A stretch of DNA of 64,000 nucleotides from MR-S7 sp000400995 (GTDB lineage Bacteria; Pseudomonadota; Gammaproteobacteria; Burkholderiales; Burkholderiaceae_C). The translations under genes were made by a program, and so were the position numbers. The notes beneath the pieces were generated by a model. It was not told the origin of the DNA, ran no database searches, and worked only from the letters and a program-made list of their open reading frames with translations. Position 1 is the stretch's first letter; each line of letters begins with the position of its first letter. Location of the stretch: contig NZ_CP152342.1 of NCBI RefSeq assembly GCF_045291395.1, forward strand, positions 4,960,001 to 5,024,000. Direction: 5' to 3'. Positions 1-8,241 of the stretch are shown one piece after another.

Positions 1-1
1 A

Positions 2-1813
2 TGCAAGAAGGGCGGCACCACCGAGGCCGAGCTGGCCGTGAAGGAAAAGGAGGGCATGAAGACCGGCCTTTCCGTCACGCACCCGATCACGGGCGAGCCG
101 GTGGAGGTGTGGGTGGGCAACTACGTGCTCATGAGCTACGGCGACGGCGCCGTGATGGGCGTGCCCGCGCACGACGAGCGCGATTTCGCGTTTGCGCTCA
201 AGTACGGCATCGAGATCAAGCAGGTGGTGCTGGTCGATGGCGAAACCTTCGACTACCACCACTGGCAGGACTGGTACGGCGACAAGGAACGCGGCGTCAC
301 CATCAACTCCGACAACTTCAGCGGCATGGGCTACCAGGAGGCCGTGGCCGCCGTGGCTCACGCGCTCCATGAAAAGGGCCTGGGCGAGCTCAAGACCACC
401 TGGCGCCTGCGCGACTGGGGCATCAGCCGCCAGCGCTACTGGGGCACGCCGATCCCCATCATCCACTGCGAAGCCTGCGGCCCGCAGCCCGTGCCGGAAA
501 AGGACCTGCCCGTGGTGCTGCCGCAGGACCTGGTGCCCGACGGCTCGGGCAACCCGCTGGTGAAAAGCGAGGCCTTCCATGCCGGCGTGGTCTGCCCCTG
601 CTGCGGCAAACCCGCGCGCCGCGAGACGGACACGATGGACACCTTCGTGGACAGCTCGTGGTACTTCATGCGCTACTGCGACGCGAAGAACGCCGCGCAG
701 ATGGTGGCCGGCGGCGCCGACTACTGGATGCCGATGGACCAGTACATCGGCGGTATCGAGCACGCCATCCTGCACCTGCTGTACGCGCGCTTCTGGACCA
801 AGGTGATGCGCGACCTGGGCCTCGTCAAGGTCGATGAGCCTTTCACCAAGCTGCTCACGCAGGGCATGGTGCTCAACCACATCTACAGCCGCCGCACCGC
901 CAAGGGCGGCAAGGACTACTTCTGGCCGCACGACGTGGAGCACGTGTTCGATGACGCGGGCAAGATCATCGGCGCCAAGCTGAAGAACCCGGCCGAGAGC
1001 GGCGACGGCCTGCTGCCCGTGGGCACGCCCATCGACTACGAGGGCGTGGGCACCATGTCCAAGTCCAAGAACAACGGCGTCGACCCGCAGCACCTGATCG
1101 AGAAGTACGGTGCCGACACCGCGCGCCTGTACACCATGTTCACCGCCCCGCCCGAGCTGACGCTGGAGTGGAACGACGCGGCCGTCGAGGGCAGCTACCG
1201 CTTCCTGCGCCGCGTGTGGAACTTCGGCGTGAAGCTGGCTGCCATCGACAAGCAAGCGGCCAGCGCCAGCGTGGCGGGTGCCGGCAGCCTGCAAGACGTG
1301 CAGTTCGGCAAGGCCGCCAAGGCCCTGCGCCTGGAGATCCACACCGTGCTCAAGCAGGTGGACTACGACTACCAGCGCATGCAGTACAACACCGTGGTCT
1401 CCGGCGCGATGAAGATGATCAACGCGCTGGAAGACTTCAAGGCCATGGAGGACGCGGGCGCGCAGGTCGCGCTCATCGAGGGCTTCGGCATCCTGCTGCG
1501 CGTGCTCTACCCGGCCACGCCGCACATCACGCATGCGCTGTGGCGCGAGCTGGGCTACGCGGGCACGCTGGGCGAGTTGCTCGACGCGCCCTGGCCACAG
1601 GTCGATCCGTCCGCGCTGGAGCAGGACGAGCTGGAGCTGGTGCTGCAGGTCAACGGCAAGCTGCGCGGCGCGATCCGCGTGCCCGCCACGGCCGACAAGG
1701 CCGCCATCGAGCAGGCCGCCGTCGCCAGCGAGGATTTCCAGAAATTCGCCGAAGGCAAGACGCCCAAGAAGGTGATCGTCGTGCCGGGCCGTTTGGTCAA
1801 CGTGGTGGTGTGA
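2..1813 (+). CDS. leuS: Leucyl-tRNA synthetase, C-terminal part (5' end outside window)
   Basis: Class I aminoacyl-tRNA synthetase that charges tRNA-Leu in the cytoplasm. The reading frame is open from the first bases, so the Rossmann start and HIGH motif lie upstream of the window. Visible parts are the end of the CP1 editing domain (GAVMGVPAHDERD, which carries the conserved editing aspartate), a Cys-rich insert (CPCCGKPARRETDTMDTF), the catalytic-core segment TFVDSSWYFMRY, the KMSKS loop as MSKSKNN (about 1055-1075), the anticodon-binding helices and the C-terminal domain ending GRLVNVVV. The part seen is about 603 residues, roughly the C-terminal two thirds of a bacterial LeuRS. It is followed by lptE and holA, the usual order in this group. 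Identification is secure. Confidence 0.97.
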   Translation, partial: CKKGGTTEAELAVKEKEGMKTGLSVTHPITGEPVEVWVGNYVLMSYGDGAVMGVPAHDERDFAFALKYGIEIKQVVLVDGETFDYHHWQDWYGDKERGVTINSDNFSGMGYQEAVAAVAHALHEKGLGELKTTWRLRDWGISRQRYWGTPIPIIHCEACGPQPVPEKDLPVVLPQDLVPDGSGNPLVKSEAFHAGVVCPCCGKPARRETDTMDTFVDSSWYFMRYCDAKNAAQMVAGGADYWMPMDQYIGGIEHAILHLLYARFWTKVMRDLGLVKVDEPFTKLLTQGMVLNHIYSRRTAKGGKDYFWPHDVEHVFDDAGKIIGAKLKNPAESGDGLLPVGTPIDYEGVGTMSKSKNNGVDPQHLIEKYGADTARLYTMFTAPPELTLEWNDAAVEGSYRFLRRVWNFGVKLAAIDKQAASASVAGAGSLQDVQFGKAAKALRLEIHTVLKQVDYDYQRMQYNTVVSGAMKMINALEDFKAMEDAGAQVALIEGFGILLRVLYPATPHITHALWRELGYAGTLGELLDAPWPQVDPSALEQDELELVLQVNGKLRGAIRVPATADKAAIEQAAVASEDFQKFAEGKTPKKVIVVPGRLVNVVV

Positions 1814-1823
1814 GGATGAAAGG

Positions 1824-1935
1824 GCACCCCCTGAGTCGCTTCGCGCCTTCCCCCGCTCTCGCATTGCTGCGCAATGCGGGCAGGGGACGCAGCCAGCGCG
1901 GCGGGGCGGCCCTTGCGCGGCTGCCCTTGCATGAC
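1824..1935 (+). repeat. Intergenic repeat, family B, copy 1
   Basis: This G+C-rich stretch between leuS and lptE runs from CCCCCTGAGTCGCTTCGCG to GGCGGGGCGGCCCTTGCGC. Its reverse complement recurs at 5527-5640 inside the phn operon with the same start (CCCCCTGAGCGGCTGCGCC) and end (GGCGGGGCGGCCCTTGCAC). Both copies have an imperfect hairpin-like middle. The function is unknown. It looks like a short non-coding dispersed repeat and encodes no convincing protein. Confidence 0.6.
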
Positions 1936-1971
1936 AGGCGCCAGTTTCATGCGTAGCGCTATGGATCAGAC

Positions 1972-2472
1972 ATGAATAAACGCACTCTGCTTGCCGCCCT
2001 GGGTGTTCTGCCCCTGGCCGCCTGCGGCTTCCGCCTGCGCGGCGCGCCCAGCTTCGGCTTCCGCTCGCTGTACGTGCAGGCGCCCGCCAGCTCGCCGCTG
2101 GCGCGCGAGCTGCGGCGCACGCTGCAGGGCGCGGGCGGCGACCTCGCGGTGCTCACCGAGCCCGCCCAGCTCACGCAGGCCGAGGCCATCCTGGACCTGC
2201 TCTCCGAGCGGCAGGAGCGCGTCGTCGTCGGCCTGAACGCCGCGGGCCAGGTGCGCGAGCTGCAGCTGCGCCTGCGCGTGCACTTCCGCCTGCGCGGCCA
2301 GCAGGGGCAGGAATGGATTCCCGACACCGAGCTGCTGCAGCAGCGCGACATCAGCTACAACGAAACCATCGCGCTCTCCAAGGAGGGCGAAGAGGCGCTG
2401 CTGTTCCGCAACATGCAGACCGACCTGGTGCAGCAGCTCATGCGGCGCCTGGCCGTGGTCAAGACTCAGTGA
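1972..2472 (+). CDS. lptE: LPS-assembly lipoprotein LptE
   Basis: Outer-membrane lipoprotein that plugs the LptD barrel and helps insert lipopolysaccharide in the outer leaflet. The 166-residue product starts with a short signal peptide (MNKRTLLAALGVLPLAAC) whose lipobox L15-A-A-C18 gives a lipidated Cys18. This is followed by GFRLRG, the typical LptE start of the mature chain. The rest has the family's mixed alpha/beta pattern (LYVQAP, RELQLRLRVHFRLRG, RDISYNETIALSKEGEEALLFRNMQTD). The position between leuS and holA is the classical one. Its stop codon touches a dispersed repeat that spans the start of holA. Confidence 0.93.
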   Translation: MNKRTLLAALGVLPLAACGFRLRGAPSFGFRSLYVQAPASSPLARELRRTLQGAGGDLAVLTEPAQLTQAEAILDLLSERQERVVVGLNAAGQVRELQLRLRVHFRLRGQQGQEWIPDTELLQQRDISYNETIALSKEGEEALLFRNMQTDLVQQLMRRLAVVKTQ

Positions 2473-2534
2473 GCTATCAATTTAATAGCTACTCGCGCTT
2501 GTACATCAAGCGCTGGAGGCCGATTTGGCTCAAA
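2471..2534 (-). repeat. Dispersed ~60-bp repeat, family A, copy 1
   Basis: Read on the minus strand this follows the family pattern: AAATCGGCCTCCAGCGCTTG, a short spacer, CAAGCGCG, then AGCTAT and an AT-rich tail. The inner AGCGCTTG...CAAGCG parts form a hairpin. On the plus strand the copy contains the GGAGG (2515-2519) and the TTG start codon (2525) of holA. Confidence 0.75.
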
Positions 2535-3574
2535 TCCCCCTGAACCAGCTCGCCGCGCACCTGCGCAAGGGCGTGCAGCCGCTCTACGTGCTGCACGGCG
2601 ACGAGCCGCTGCTGCAGCAGGAGGCGCAGGACGCCATCCGCGCCGCCGCGCGCGAGCAGGGCTACACCGAGCGCAGCAGCCACACCGTCGCCGGCGCGCA
2701 CTTCGACTGGAGCGCCGTGCTCGCGGCCGGCGGCTCCCTGAGCCTGTTCGCCGACAAGCAGATCGTCGAGATCCGCATCCCCTCGGGCAAACCCGGCAAG
2801 GACGGCAGCGCGGCGCTGCAGCAGATCGCCCAGTCCGCGCGCGGCAACGACAGCACGCTCACCATCGTGCTGCTGCCCCGGCTCGACAAGGCCACCCGCA
2901 CCGGCGCGTGGTTCGGCGCGCTGGAGTCGGCGGGCGCCAGCGTGCAGATCGACCCGGTGGAGCGTGCGCAGCTCCCGCAGTGGATCGCCCAGCGCCTCGC
3001 GGCCCAGGGCCAGCGCGTGGTGGCGGGCGAGGAAGGCCAGCGCACGCTGCAGTTCTTCGCCGACCGTGTGGAAGGCAACCTGCTCGCCGCGCACCAGGAG
3101 ATCCAGAAGCTCGCGCTGCTCCACCCCGAGGGCGAGCTGACCTGGGCGCAGGTCGAAGCGGCCGTGCTCAACGTAGCGCGCTACGACGTGTTCAAGCTCA
3201 GCGAGGCCGTGCTCTCCGGCCAGGTCGCGCGCATGCAGCGCATGCTCGACGGCCTGCAGGCCGAGGGCGAGGCCGAGGTGCTCGTGCACTGGACGCTGGC
3301 CGAAGACATCCGCGCCCTCAAGCGCGTGAAGGACGCCATGAACGCCGGCAAGCCCCTGCCCATGGCCCTGCGCGAGAACCGCGTCTGGGGCGCGAAGGAG
3401 CGCCTGTTCGAGCGCATCCTGCCCCAGGCCAGCGACGCGGCCCTGGCGCGCCTGCTGCAGTCGGCCCACGTGGTGGACGGCATCGTCAAGGGCCTGAAGG
3501 CGCCCGACTGGCCCACGGACGGCTGGCAGGCGCTGCAGCGGCTGGCGCTGCAGGTGTGCAAGGTTGCACGTTGA
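2525..3574 (+). CDS. holA: DNA polymerase III delta subunit
   Basis: Clamp-loader subunit that opens the beta sliding clamp during replication. The 349-residue product matches the usual length (about 340). It begins with PLYVLHGDEPLLQQEA, the conserved N-terminal delta motif (YlL.G.EplL), then an AAA+-like fold without Walker A and the C-terminal collar helices. The start is a TTG at 2525 with GGAGG six bases upstream; no ATG lies nearby in frame. Both the ribosome-binding site and the start lie inside a dispersed repeat copy, and an inverted copy covers the stop codon region. Identity is firm; the start is likely but unusual. Confidence 0.93.
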   Translation: MAQIPLNQLAAHLRKGVQPLYVLHGDEPLLQQEAQDAIRAAAREQGYTERSSHTVAGAHFDWSAVLAAGGSLSLFADKQIVEIRIPSGKPGKDGSAALQQIAQSARGNDSTLTIVLLPRLDKATRTGAWFGALESAGASVQIDPVERAQLPQWIAQRLAAQGQRVVAGEEGQRTLQFFADRVEGNLLAAHQEIQKLALLHPEGELTWAQVEAAVLNVARYDVFKLSEAVLSGQVARMQRMLDGLQAEGEAEVLVHWTLAEDIRALKRVKDAMNAGKPLPMALRENRVWGAKERLFERILPQASDAALARLLQSAHVVDGIVKGLKAPDWPTDGWQALQRLALQVCKVAR

Positions 3575-3620
3575 AAATGGCTCCAGCGCTTGCCGGACAA
3601 GCGCGGGAAGCTATTTTTTG
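3570..3620 (+). repeat. Dispersed ~60-bp repeat, family A, copy 2
   Basis: TTGAAAATGGCTCCAGCGC, TTGCCGGACAAGCGC, then AGCTATTTTTT. It overlaps the stop codons of holA (plus strand) and of the small convergent gene (minus strand, stop at 3611-3613). Its hairpin followed by a T run may also serve as a terminator between these convergent genes. It is inverted relative to copy 1, so the two copies bracket holA. Confidence 0.7.
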
Positions 3621-3898
3621 AGGAGCGCCGTGCGCGCCTTTTCCACCCAGAGTTCCAGGCTGTCCACCAGCTCCTTGTGGCTGAACGAGCAGCTTTCCTC
3701 GGTGAACAGCGCGCCGGCCTCCAGCCGGTCCAGCAGGCCCAGCAGCACCTCGCCGTAGCGCGGCGGCAGGGCCGCCAGCAGCACGGCGTGGCCGCGTGCG
3801 GCGGCGCTGAAGGCGTGGTTGGTGATGCGCATGTCGCGCAGGGCCTGCAGGTCGCTGTGCAGGTTGTCCAGCTGGAGGGCGGCGAGGTCGGCGGTCAT
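3611..3898 (-). CDS. Small conserved-looking protein of unknown function after phnE
   Basis: A 95-residue protein starting MTADLAALQLDNLHSDLQAL and ending VEKARTALLKK. It is helical in pattern, with no signal peptide or membrane segment. I do not recognise the family. It starts 11 bases after the stop of the upstream phnE on the same strand and has a good start ATG at 3896-3898, so it is probably the last gene of the phnD-phnC-phnE-phnE operon. The last lysines and the stop codon fall in a dispersed repeat. The longer open frame upstream of this ATG is only a shadow of phnE. Confidence 0.6.
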   Translation of the reverse strand: MTADLAALQLDNLHSDLQALRDMRITNHAFSAAARGHAVLLAALPPRYGEVLLGLLDRLEAGALFTEESCSFSHKELVDSLELWVEKARTALLKK

Positions 3899-3909
3899 GA
3901 CAGGCGAGC

Positions 3910-4707
3910 CTACAGCACCCGCTTGCGGATCTGCAGCACCACGACCTCGGCCACCACCACCACGGCGAAGATGGCAGCGAGCACCAGCGCCACGCGGTTC
4001 CAGTGGAACAGGTCGATGGCGGTGTTGAGCACCACGCCGATGCCGCCCGCGCCCACGAGGCCGAGCACGCCCGATTCGCGCACGTTGATGTCCCAGCGCA
4101 GCAGCGCCACCGACCAGAAGGCCGGCTTGATGTGCGGCCAATGCCCGTACCAGAGCTGCGCGAAGCGCGAGGCGCCCGCGGCCTGCAGCGCCTCGATGGG
4201 GCCGCGCGGCGCCTGCTCCAGCGCCTCGCCCACCAGCTTGCCCACGAAGCCCACCGAGCGCAGCGCGATCGCCAGCATGCCCGCGAGCGGCCCCGGCCCG
4301 AAGATGGCCACGAACAGCAGCGCCCACACGAGCGAGTTGACCGAGCGGCTGGCCACGAGCAGCACGCGCGCGACGAGGTTCAGCGTGCGGCTGCGCGTGA
4401 CGTTGGGCGCCACCATCACGCCCAGCGGCAGCGCCAGGGCCAGCGACAGCAGTGTGCCCAGCGTGGCCATGTGCAGCGTCTCCATGAGCGCGGCATGCAC
4501 GCCTTCGCGGTAATAGCCCCAGTCCACGGGCCACATGCGCCGCAGCATGTCGGCCATCTGCTCGGGCGCGTCGGCCAGGAACTCGGGGATCACCTCCACC
4601 GTGCGCGCGGCCTGCACGATGGCGGCCACGGTGAACAGCCACAGCGCGTAGCGCAGCAGGCGCTGGCCCGGGCTATGGCGCTGCCATTGCATTGCGTGCT
4701 CAGACAT
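3910..4707 (-). CDS. phnE: Phosphonate-type ABC transporter permease (second PhnE)
   Basis: Inner-membrane permease of a phosphonate/phosphite ABC importer. The product has 265 residues with about six hydrophobic segments (LLRYALWLFTVAAIVQAA, LHMATLGTLLSLALALPLG, LVWALLFVAIF, VALVLAAIFAVVVVAEVVV). The coupling helix is the EAA-like motif EALQAAGASRFAQLWYGHWP, typical of PhnE. The start ATG overlaps the stop of the preceding permease gene by eight bases, so the two are translationally coupled. Two tandem phnE genes imply a heterodimeric membrane channel. No C-P lyase genes are in view, so the actual ligand (phosphonate, phosphite or phosphate) cannot be fixed. Confidence 0.9.
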   Translation of the reverse strand: MSEHAMQWQRHSPGQRLLRYALWLFTVAAIVQAARTVEVIPEFLADAPEQMADMLRRMWPVDWGYYREGVHAALMETLHMATLGTLLSLALALPLGVMVAPNVTRSRTLNLVARVLLVASRSVNSLVWALLFVAIFGPGPLAGMLAIALRSVGFVGKLVGEALEQAPRGPIEALQAAGASRFAQLWYGHWPHIKPAFWSVALLRWDINVRESGVLGLVGAGGIGVVLNTAIDLFHWNRVALVLAAIFAVVVVAEVVVLQIRKRVL

Positions 4708-5482
4708 CGAGGGCCTTTCGCACGGCGTTCACCACGATCTCCCCCACGACGATGATGGCGATCACGGTGGCGAGGATGGTGAACACGAAGCTGTACTCGT
4801 AGCGCAGGAAGGCCGCGAACAGCGCGCCGCCGATGCCGCCCGCGCCCACGATGCCGACCATGGTGGAGTTGCGCAGGTTGGAGTCGAGCTGGTAGGTGGA
4901 AAAGCCCACGAAGCGCGACGCCACCTGCGGCAGCACGCCGAACAGCACCACGTTGGCGAACGAGGCGCCGGTGGCGCGCATGGCCTCGATGGGCTTGGGC
5001 GAGATTTCCTCGATCGCGTCGGCGAACAGCTTGCCCACGAAGCCCACGGTGGCCACCACCAGCGCCAGGATGCCCGCCAGCGGCCCGAAGCCCACGGCCT
5101 TCACGAACAGGATGGCGCTGATGACCGGGTGCAGCGCGCGGCAGGCGGCGATCAGCGCGCGGCCGGCCATGCGCAGCGGGGCGGGCGAGAGGTTGGCCGC
5201 CGCGAGCAGGCCCACGGGCAGGCTCAGCAGCAAGCCCAGCGCCGTGGCCAGCACGGCGATCTGCAGCGTCTCCTTGATGCCCTGCCAGAGCTCGTCCATC
5301 TTGCCCAGCTCGGGCGGGAACATGCGGCCGATGAACTTCGCGCCCTGCTCCCAGCCGGAGGCCAGGCGCTCGGGCGACACGCCCATGCCTGCCAGGCTCC
5401 AGGCGCAGTAGGCCAGCATGGCGGCCAGGGCCAGCTTGTGGCCCGTGCTCCAGGCGAAGGGACGGGGAATGGCGGATTTCAT
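4700..5482 (-). CDS. phnE: Phosphonate-type ABC transporter permease (first PhnE)
   Basis: Inner-membrane permease, 260 residues from MKSAIPRPFAWSTGHKLALA. It has hydrophobic segments at LALAAMLAYCAWSLAGMG, IAVLATALGLLLSLPVGLLA, LAGILALVVATVGFVGK and FTILATVIAIIVVGEIVV, and the coupling motif EAMRATGASFANVVLFGVLP. The frame is open further upstream, but that stretch is low-quality Arg/Gly sequence derived from a repeat. The ATG at 5480-5482 is preceded by GGAGA and fits PhnE length. It overlaps the next phnE by eight bases and is separated from phnC by 161 bases that hold a repeat of family B. Confidence 0.9.
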   Translation of the reverse strand: MKSAIPRPFAWSTGHKLALAAMLAYCAWSLAGMGVSPERLASGWEQGAKFIGRMFPPELGKMDELWQGIKETLQIAVLATALGLLLSLPVGLLAAANLSPAPLRMAGRALIAACRALHPVISAILFVKAVGFGPLAGILALVVATVGFVGKLFADAIEEISPKPIEAMRATGASFANVVLFGVLPQVASRFVGFSTYQLDSNLRNSTMVGIVGAGGIGGALFAAFLRYEYSFVFTILATVIAIIVVGEIVVNAVRKALDV

Positions 5483-5526
5483 TCCAGTTCTCCACGATGC
5501 TGTGCGTCGCACGCGCCCCATGCAAC

Positions 5527-5640
5527 CGGCGTGCGCCAGGCGAGGGCCGCCGTGCAAGGGCCGCCCCGCCGCACGGGCGGCGTCCCCTTCCCGGCGAAGC
5601 CGAGAGAAGGGGAAGCGGCGCAGCCGCTCAGGGGGTTGTC
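5527..5640 (-). repeat. Intergenic repeat, family B, copy 2
   Basis: Reverse-complement copy of the repeat at 1824-1935. On the minus strand it runs CCCCCTGAGCGGCTGCGCC through an imperfect hairpin to GGCGGGGCGGCCCTTGCAC. It sits inside the phn operon between phnC and the first phnE, so it could affect transcript processing or read-through there. That effect is inference. Confidence 0.6.
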
Positions 5641-5643
5641 GTT

Positions 5644-6414
5644 TCACTCCAGCCATGCCTTGCCGCCGTAGATCGTGTGCAGGTGGTCTTCGGTGAGGCC
5701 GCCGGGCGGGCCGTCGTAGACCACGTGGCCGCCCGTCATGCCGACGATGCGGTCGGAGTAGCGGCGTGCCAGCTCCACGTCGTGGATGTTGACCATCACC
5801 GGGATGCCGCGCTGCACGCCCTGTTCGCGCAGCAGCTGGATGATCTCTACCGAGGTCTTGGGGTCGAGCGACGAGGTGGGCTCGTCGGCCAGCAGCACGG
5901 CGGGCTGCTGCATCAGCGCGCGCGCGATGCCCACGCGCTGGCGCTGGCCGCCGCTCAGCGCGTCGGCGCGCTGGCCGGCGAACGCGGCCAGGCCCACGGT
6001 ATCGAGTAGCGCGTAGGCGCGCTCCACGTCGTCAGGGTCGAATTGGCGGCGCCACGCGCGCCAGGCCGAGAGGTAGCCCAGGCGGCCGGTGAGCACGTTC
6101 TCCATGACCGACAGGCGCTCCACGAGGTTGTATTCCTGGAACACCATGCCGATGTGCCGGCGCGCGCGGCGCAGCGCGCGGCCCTGCAGCTGGGCCATGT
6201 CCACGCGCTCGCCCGGCAGGTCCAGCAGGATGCGGCCCGACGTGGGCGCGACCAGCCGGTTGATGCAGCGGATCAGCGTGGACTTGCCCGTGCCCGAGGG
6301 GCCGATGATGCTCGTGAGCCCCGTGCCCTCGATGGCGAGGTCGATCGACTTGAGCACCGGCGCGCCGGGCTTGTACTCCTTGACCAGCCGCTCGATGTGC
6401 AGCGCGCCGCTCAC
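5644..6414 (-). CDS. phnC: Phosphonate-type ABC transporter ATP-binding protein
   Basis: Cytoplasmic ATPase that powers the PhnE channel. The 256-residue product has Walker A GPSGTGKS (about residues 38-45), a Q-loop in VFQEYNLVERLSVMENV (the PhnC-style QEYNL), the signature LSGGQRQR, Walker B VLLADEP and the H-loop histidine in VNIHDVELA. The best start is a GTG at 6412-6414 whose GTGA overlaps the phnD stop by four bases; a longer open frame upstream is only the phnD shadow. The order phnD-phnC-phnE-phnE on one strand gives a complete importer. Confidence 0.92.
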   Translation of the reverse strand: MSGALHIERLVKEYKPGAPVLKSIDLAIEGTGLTSIIGPSGTGKSTLIRCINRLVAPTSGRILLDLPGERVDMAQLQGRALRRARRHIGMVFQEYNLVERLSVMENVLTGRLGYLSAWRAWRRQFDPDDVERAYALLDTVGLAAFAGQRADALSGGQRQRVGIARALMQQPAVLLADEPTSSLDPKTSVEIIQLLREQGVQRGIPVMVNIHDVELARRYSDRIVGMTGGHVVYDGPPGGLTEDHLHTIYGGKAWLE

Positions 6415-7415
6415 TTCTTGCCCGCGGCGGCCTTGTCGAAGGCCTCGCGCGTGAACAGTTCGCCGGAGGCGGCGGCCACGGAGCGCACCAGCTCCCAGTC
6501 CTTCTGGTAGGTGATGGGCAGGAAGCGGTCGCCGCCCAGGCCCTTGGCCATCTCGGCCGGCACCTTGTAGTCGAAGAAGCACTGCTTGATCTTGTCCTGC
6601 AGCGCGGGCGCCAGGTTGTGCGCGTAGGCGTAGGCGTCCGTGGGGAACATCTGGCTGGTGTAGAGCACGCGGAAATCGTCGCCCTTGACCACGCCGCGCT
6701 CGGTCATGTGCTGCAGCACGTCGCTGGCCACGGGGGCGGCGTCGTAGTCGCCCGTCTTCACGCCGAGGATGGACTGGTCGTGCTTGCCCGAATAGACCAC
6801 CTTGTAGTCGGTGTCGGGCGTCAGGCCGATCTTGGGGAACAGCGCGCGCGGCGCCAGGTTGCCCGAGTTGGACGAGGGCGAGGTGTGCGCGATGCGCTTG
6901 CCCTTCAGGTCTTCGAGCTTCTGGTAGGGGCTGTCCTTGCGCACGATCATCTTCAGGTACATGCCCACCGGGCCCTGGTCGTTGCCGCGGATGGCGAACG
7001 GCACGGCGCCCGACAGGTTCACCGCGAAGTTCACCGGGCCCGGCGAGAACGCGGCGATGTGCAGGCGGCCCGAGCGCATGGCTTCGATCTGCGCGGCGTT
7101 GGACTGCACGGGGAAGAACACCACCTTCTTGCCCACGCACTGCGACAGGTGGCCCATGAAGGGGCGGAACAGTTTCTCGTAGATGGAGGGGTCTTCCACG
7201 GGCGTGAAGGCGAACACCAGCGTGCCCGGGTCCTTCAGGCGCTTGGGGTCGGTGGGCGTGTCGGCCACCAGGTCGCGGTTGGCGTCGCAGAACTGCGCGT
7301 CGAGGTCGCCGCGGTGGGCGCAGGCGTCCTGCGCCTGGGCGCCGGCGGCGGCCAGCAGCACGGCGGCGGCGAAGGCGCCGCGCAGGACGATGGGGGTGGA
7401 AGAGGTGTTGGGCAT
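6411..7415 (-). CDS. phnD: Phosphonate-type ABC transporter periplasmic binding protein
   Basis: Solute-binding protein that delivers ligand to PhnE. The 334-residue precursor has a Sec signal peptide (GAFAAAVLLAAAGAQAQ, likely cleavage after AQA). The mature chain is a PhnD/PtxB-type bilobed protein: LVFAFTPVEDPSIYEKLFRP at the start, the hinge HIAAFSPGPVNFA, the phosphoryl-binding stretch AHTSPSSNSGNLAPR (Ser/Thr-rich, as in PhnD) and YKVVYSGKHDQSILGV. It is the first gene of the minus-strand operon, 151 bases from a divergent response-regulator gene. Whether it binds phosphonate, phosphite or phosphate is not decidable from sequence alone. Confidence 0.9.
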   Translation of the reverse strand: MPNTSSTPIVLRGAFAAAVLLAAAGAQAQDACAHRGDLDAQFCDANRDLVADTPTDPKRLKDPGTLVFAFTPVEDPSIYEKLFRPFMGHLSQCVGKKVVFFPVQSNAAQIEAMRSGRLHIAAFSPGPVNFAVNLSGAVPFAIRGNDQGPVGMYLKMIVRKDSPYQKLEDLKGKRIAHTSPSSNSGNLAPRALFPKIGLTPDTDYKVVYSGKHDQSILGVKTGDYDAAPVASDVLQHMTERGVVKGDDFRVLYTSQMFPTDAYAYAHNLAPALQDKIKQCFFDYKVPAEMAKGLGGDRFLPITYQKDWELVRSVAAASGELFTREAFDKAAAGKK

Positions 7416-7566
7416 GGCGTTCCTCGCAGGCGATCCAGAAAAATGTGCCCGACTATAGGAAGCCGCCCCGCGCGCCGTGGCGCTATCCTTTCGTCCTGCC
7501 TTCAGAGAGCTTTCAATTGCCTTTCAAAACCGACCGGAGTAACCCTAGCCCTGACGGAGCGCAAGC
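7416..7566. promoter_or_regulatory. Divergent promoter region, phnD / response regulator
   Basis: The 151-base gap separates phnD (minus) from the two-component operon (plus). It holds a direct repeat CTTTCAA at 7510-7516 and 7521-7527, eleven bases apart. That is the spacing expected for tandem binding of an OmpR-family dimer. The adjacent response regulator is the obvious candidate to bind here and control both operons; this is inference. Confidence 0.4.
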
Positions 7567-8241
7567 ATGAGGGTGCTCGTCGTCGAGGACGACTTCGACC
7601 TGAGCGGCGCCCTCACGCGCCTGCTCACGCGGCGGGGCTTCCACGTCACGCACTGCACCCACGGCGCCGAGGCGCTGCACCTGCTGGAGCGCGAGCTGTT
7701 CGAGCTCGTCGTGCTCGACCTGGGCCTGCCCGGCATGGACGGGCTGCAGCTGCTGCAGCGCCTGCGCGCGCGGGGCCTGGCGCTGCCGGTGCTCGTGCTC
7801 ACCGCGCGCGGCGCCGTGGGCGACCGCGTGGCCGGGCTCAACGCCGGGGCGGACGACTACCTCGCCAAGCCCTTCGACCCCGACGAGCTGGAGGCCCGCC
7901 TGCGCGCCCTTGCGCGCCGCGCGGGCGTGCAGGACGAGCCGCGCTGCGGCGAGCTGCGCCTGGACCGGGGCGCCGGCGCCTTCTACTGGGGCTCGCAGGC
8001 GCTGGAACTCACGCCGCGCGAGAGCGCACTGCTCGCGGGGTTGATGGAGCACCCGGGCCGCGCCATCACCAAGGCCCGGCTCACCGCGCTGGCCTTCGGC
8101 TCCGAGCCGCCGAGCCAGCCCGACGCCGTGGAGGTGGTGGTGCACCGCCTGCGCAAGAAGCTGGCCCACACGCAGGTGCAGATCACCACGCTGCGCGGCC
8201 TGGGCTACCTGATCCAGGAAGTGCGGTCGCCCCATGGCTGA
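7567..8241 (+). CDS. OmpR-family response regulator (TctD-like)
   Basis: DNA-binding response regulator of 224 residues. The receiver domain (1-115) has the acidic pocket E7-D8-D9, phospho-acceptor D51 (VVLDLGLPGMDG), the Thr switch in LTARG and Lys in LAKPFDP. The C-terminal winged helix (about 125-220) carries ELTPRESALLAGLMEHPGR and VHRLRKKL...TLRGLGYLI. Its gene overlaps that of the kinase by eight bases, giving a cognate pair. The closest architecture is TctD/QseB. TctD systems normally control tricarboxylate transport; here the pair sits next to a phosphonate-type importer, which suggests (but does not prove) that it controls that uptake. Confidence 0.9.
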   Translation: MRVLVVEDDFDLSGALTRLLTRRGFHVTHCTHGAEALHLLERELFELVVLDLGLPGMDGLQLLQRLRARGLALPVLVLTARGAVGDRVAGLNAGADDYLAKPFDPDELEARLRALARRAGVQDEPRCGELRLDRGAGAFYWGSQALELTPRESALLAGLMEHPGRAITKARLTALAFGSEPPSQPDAVEVVVHRLRKKLAHTQVQITTLRGLGYLIQEVRSPHG

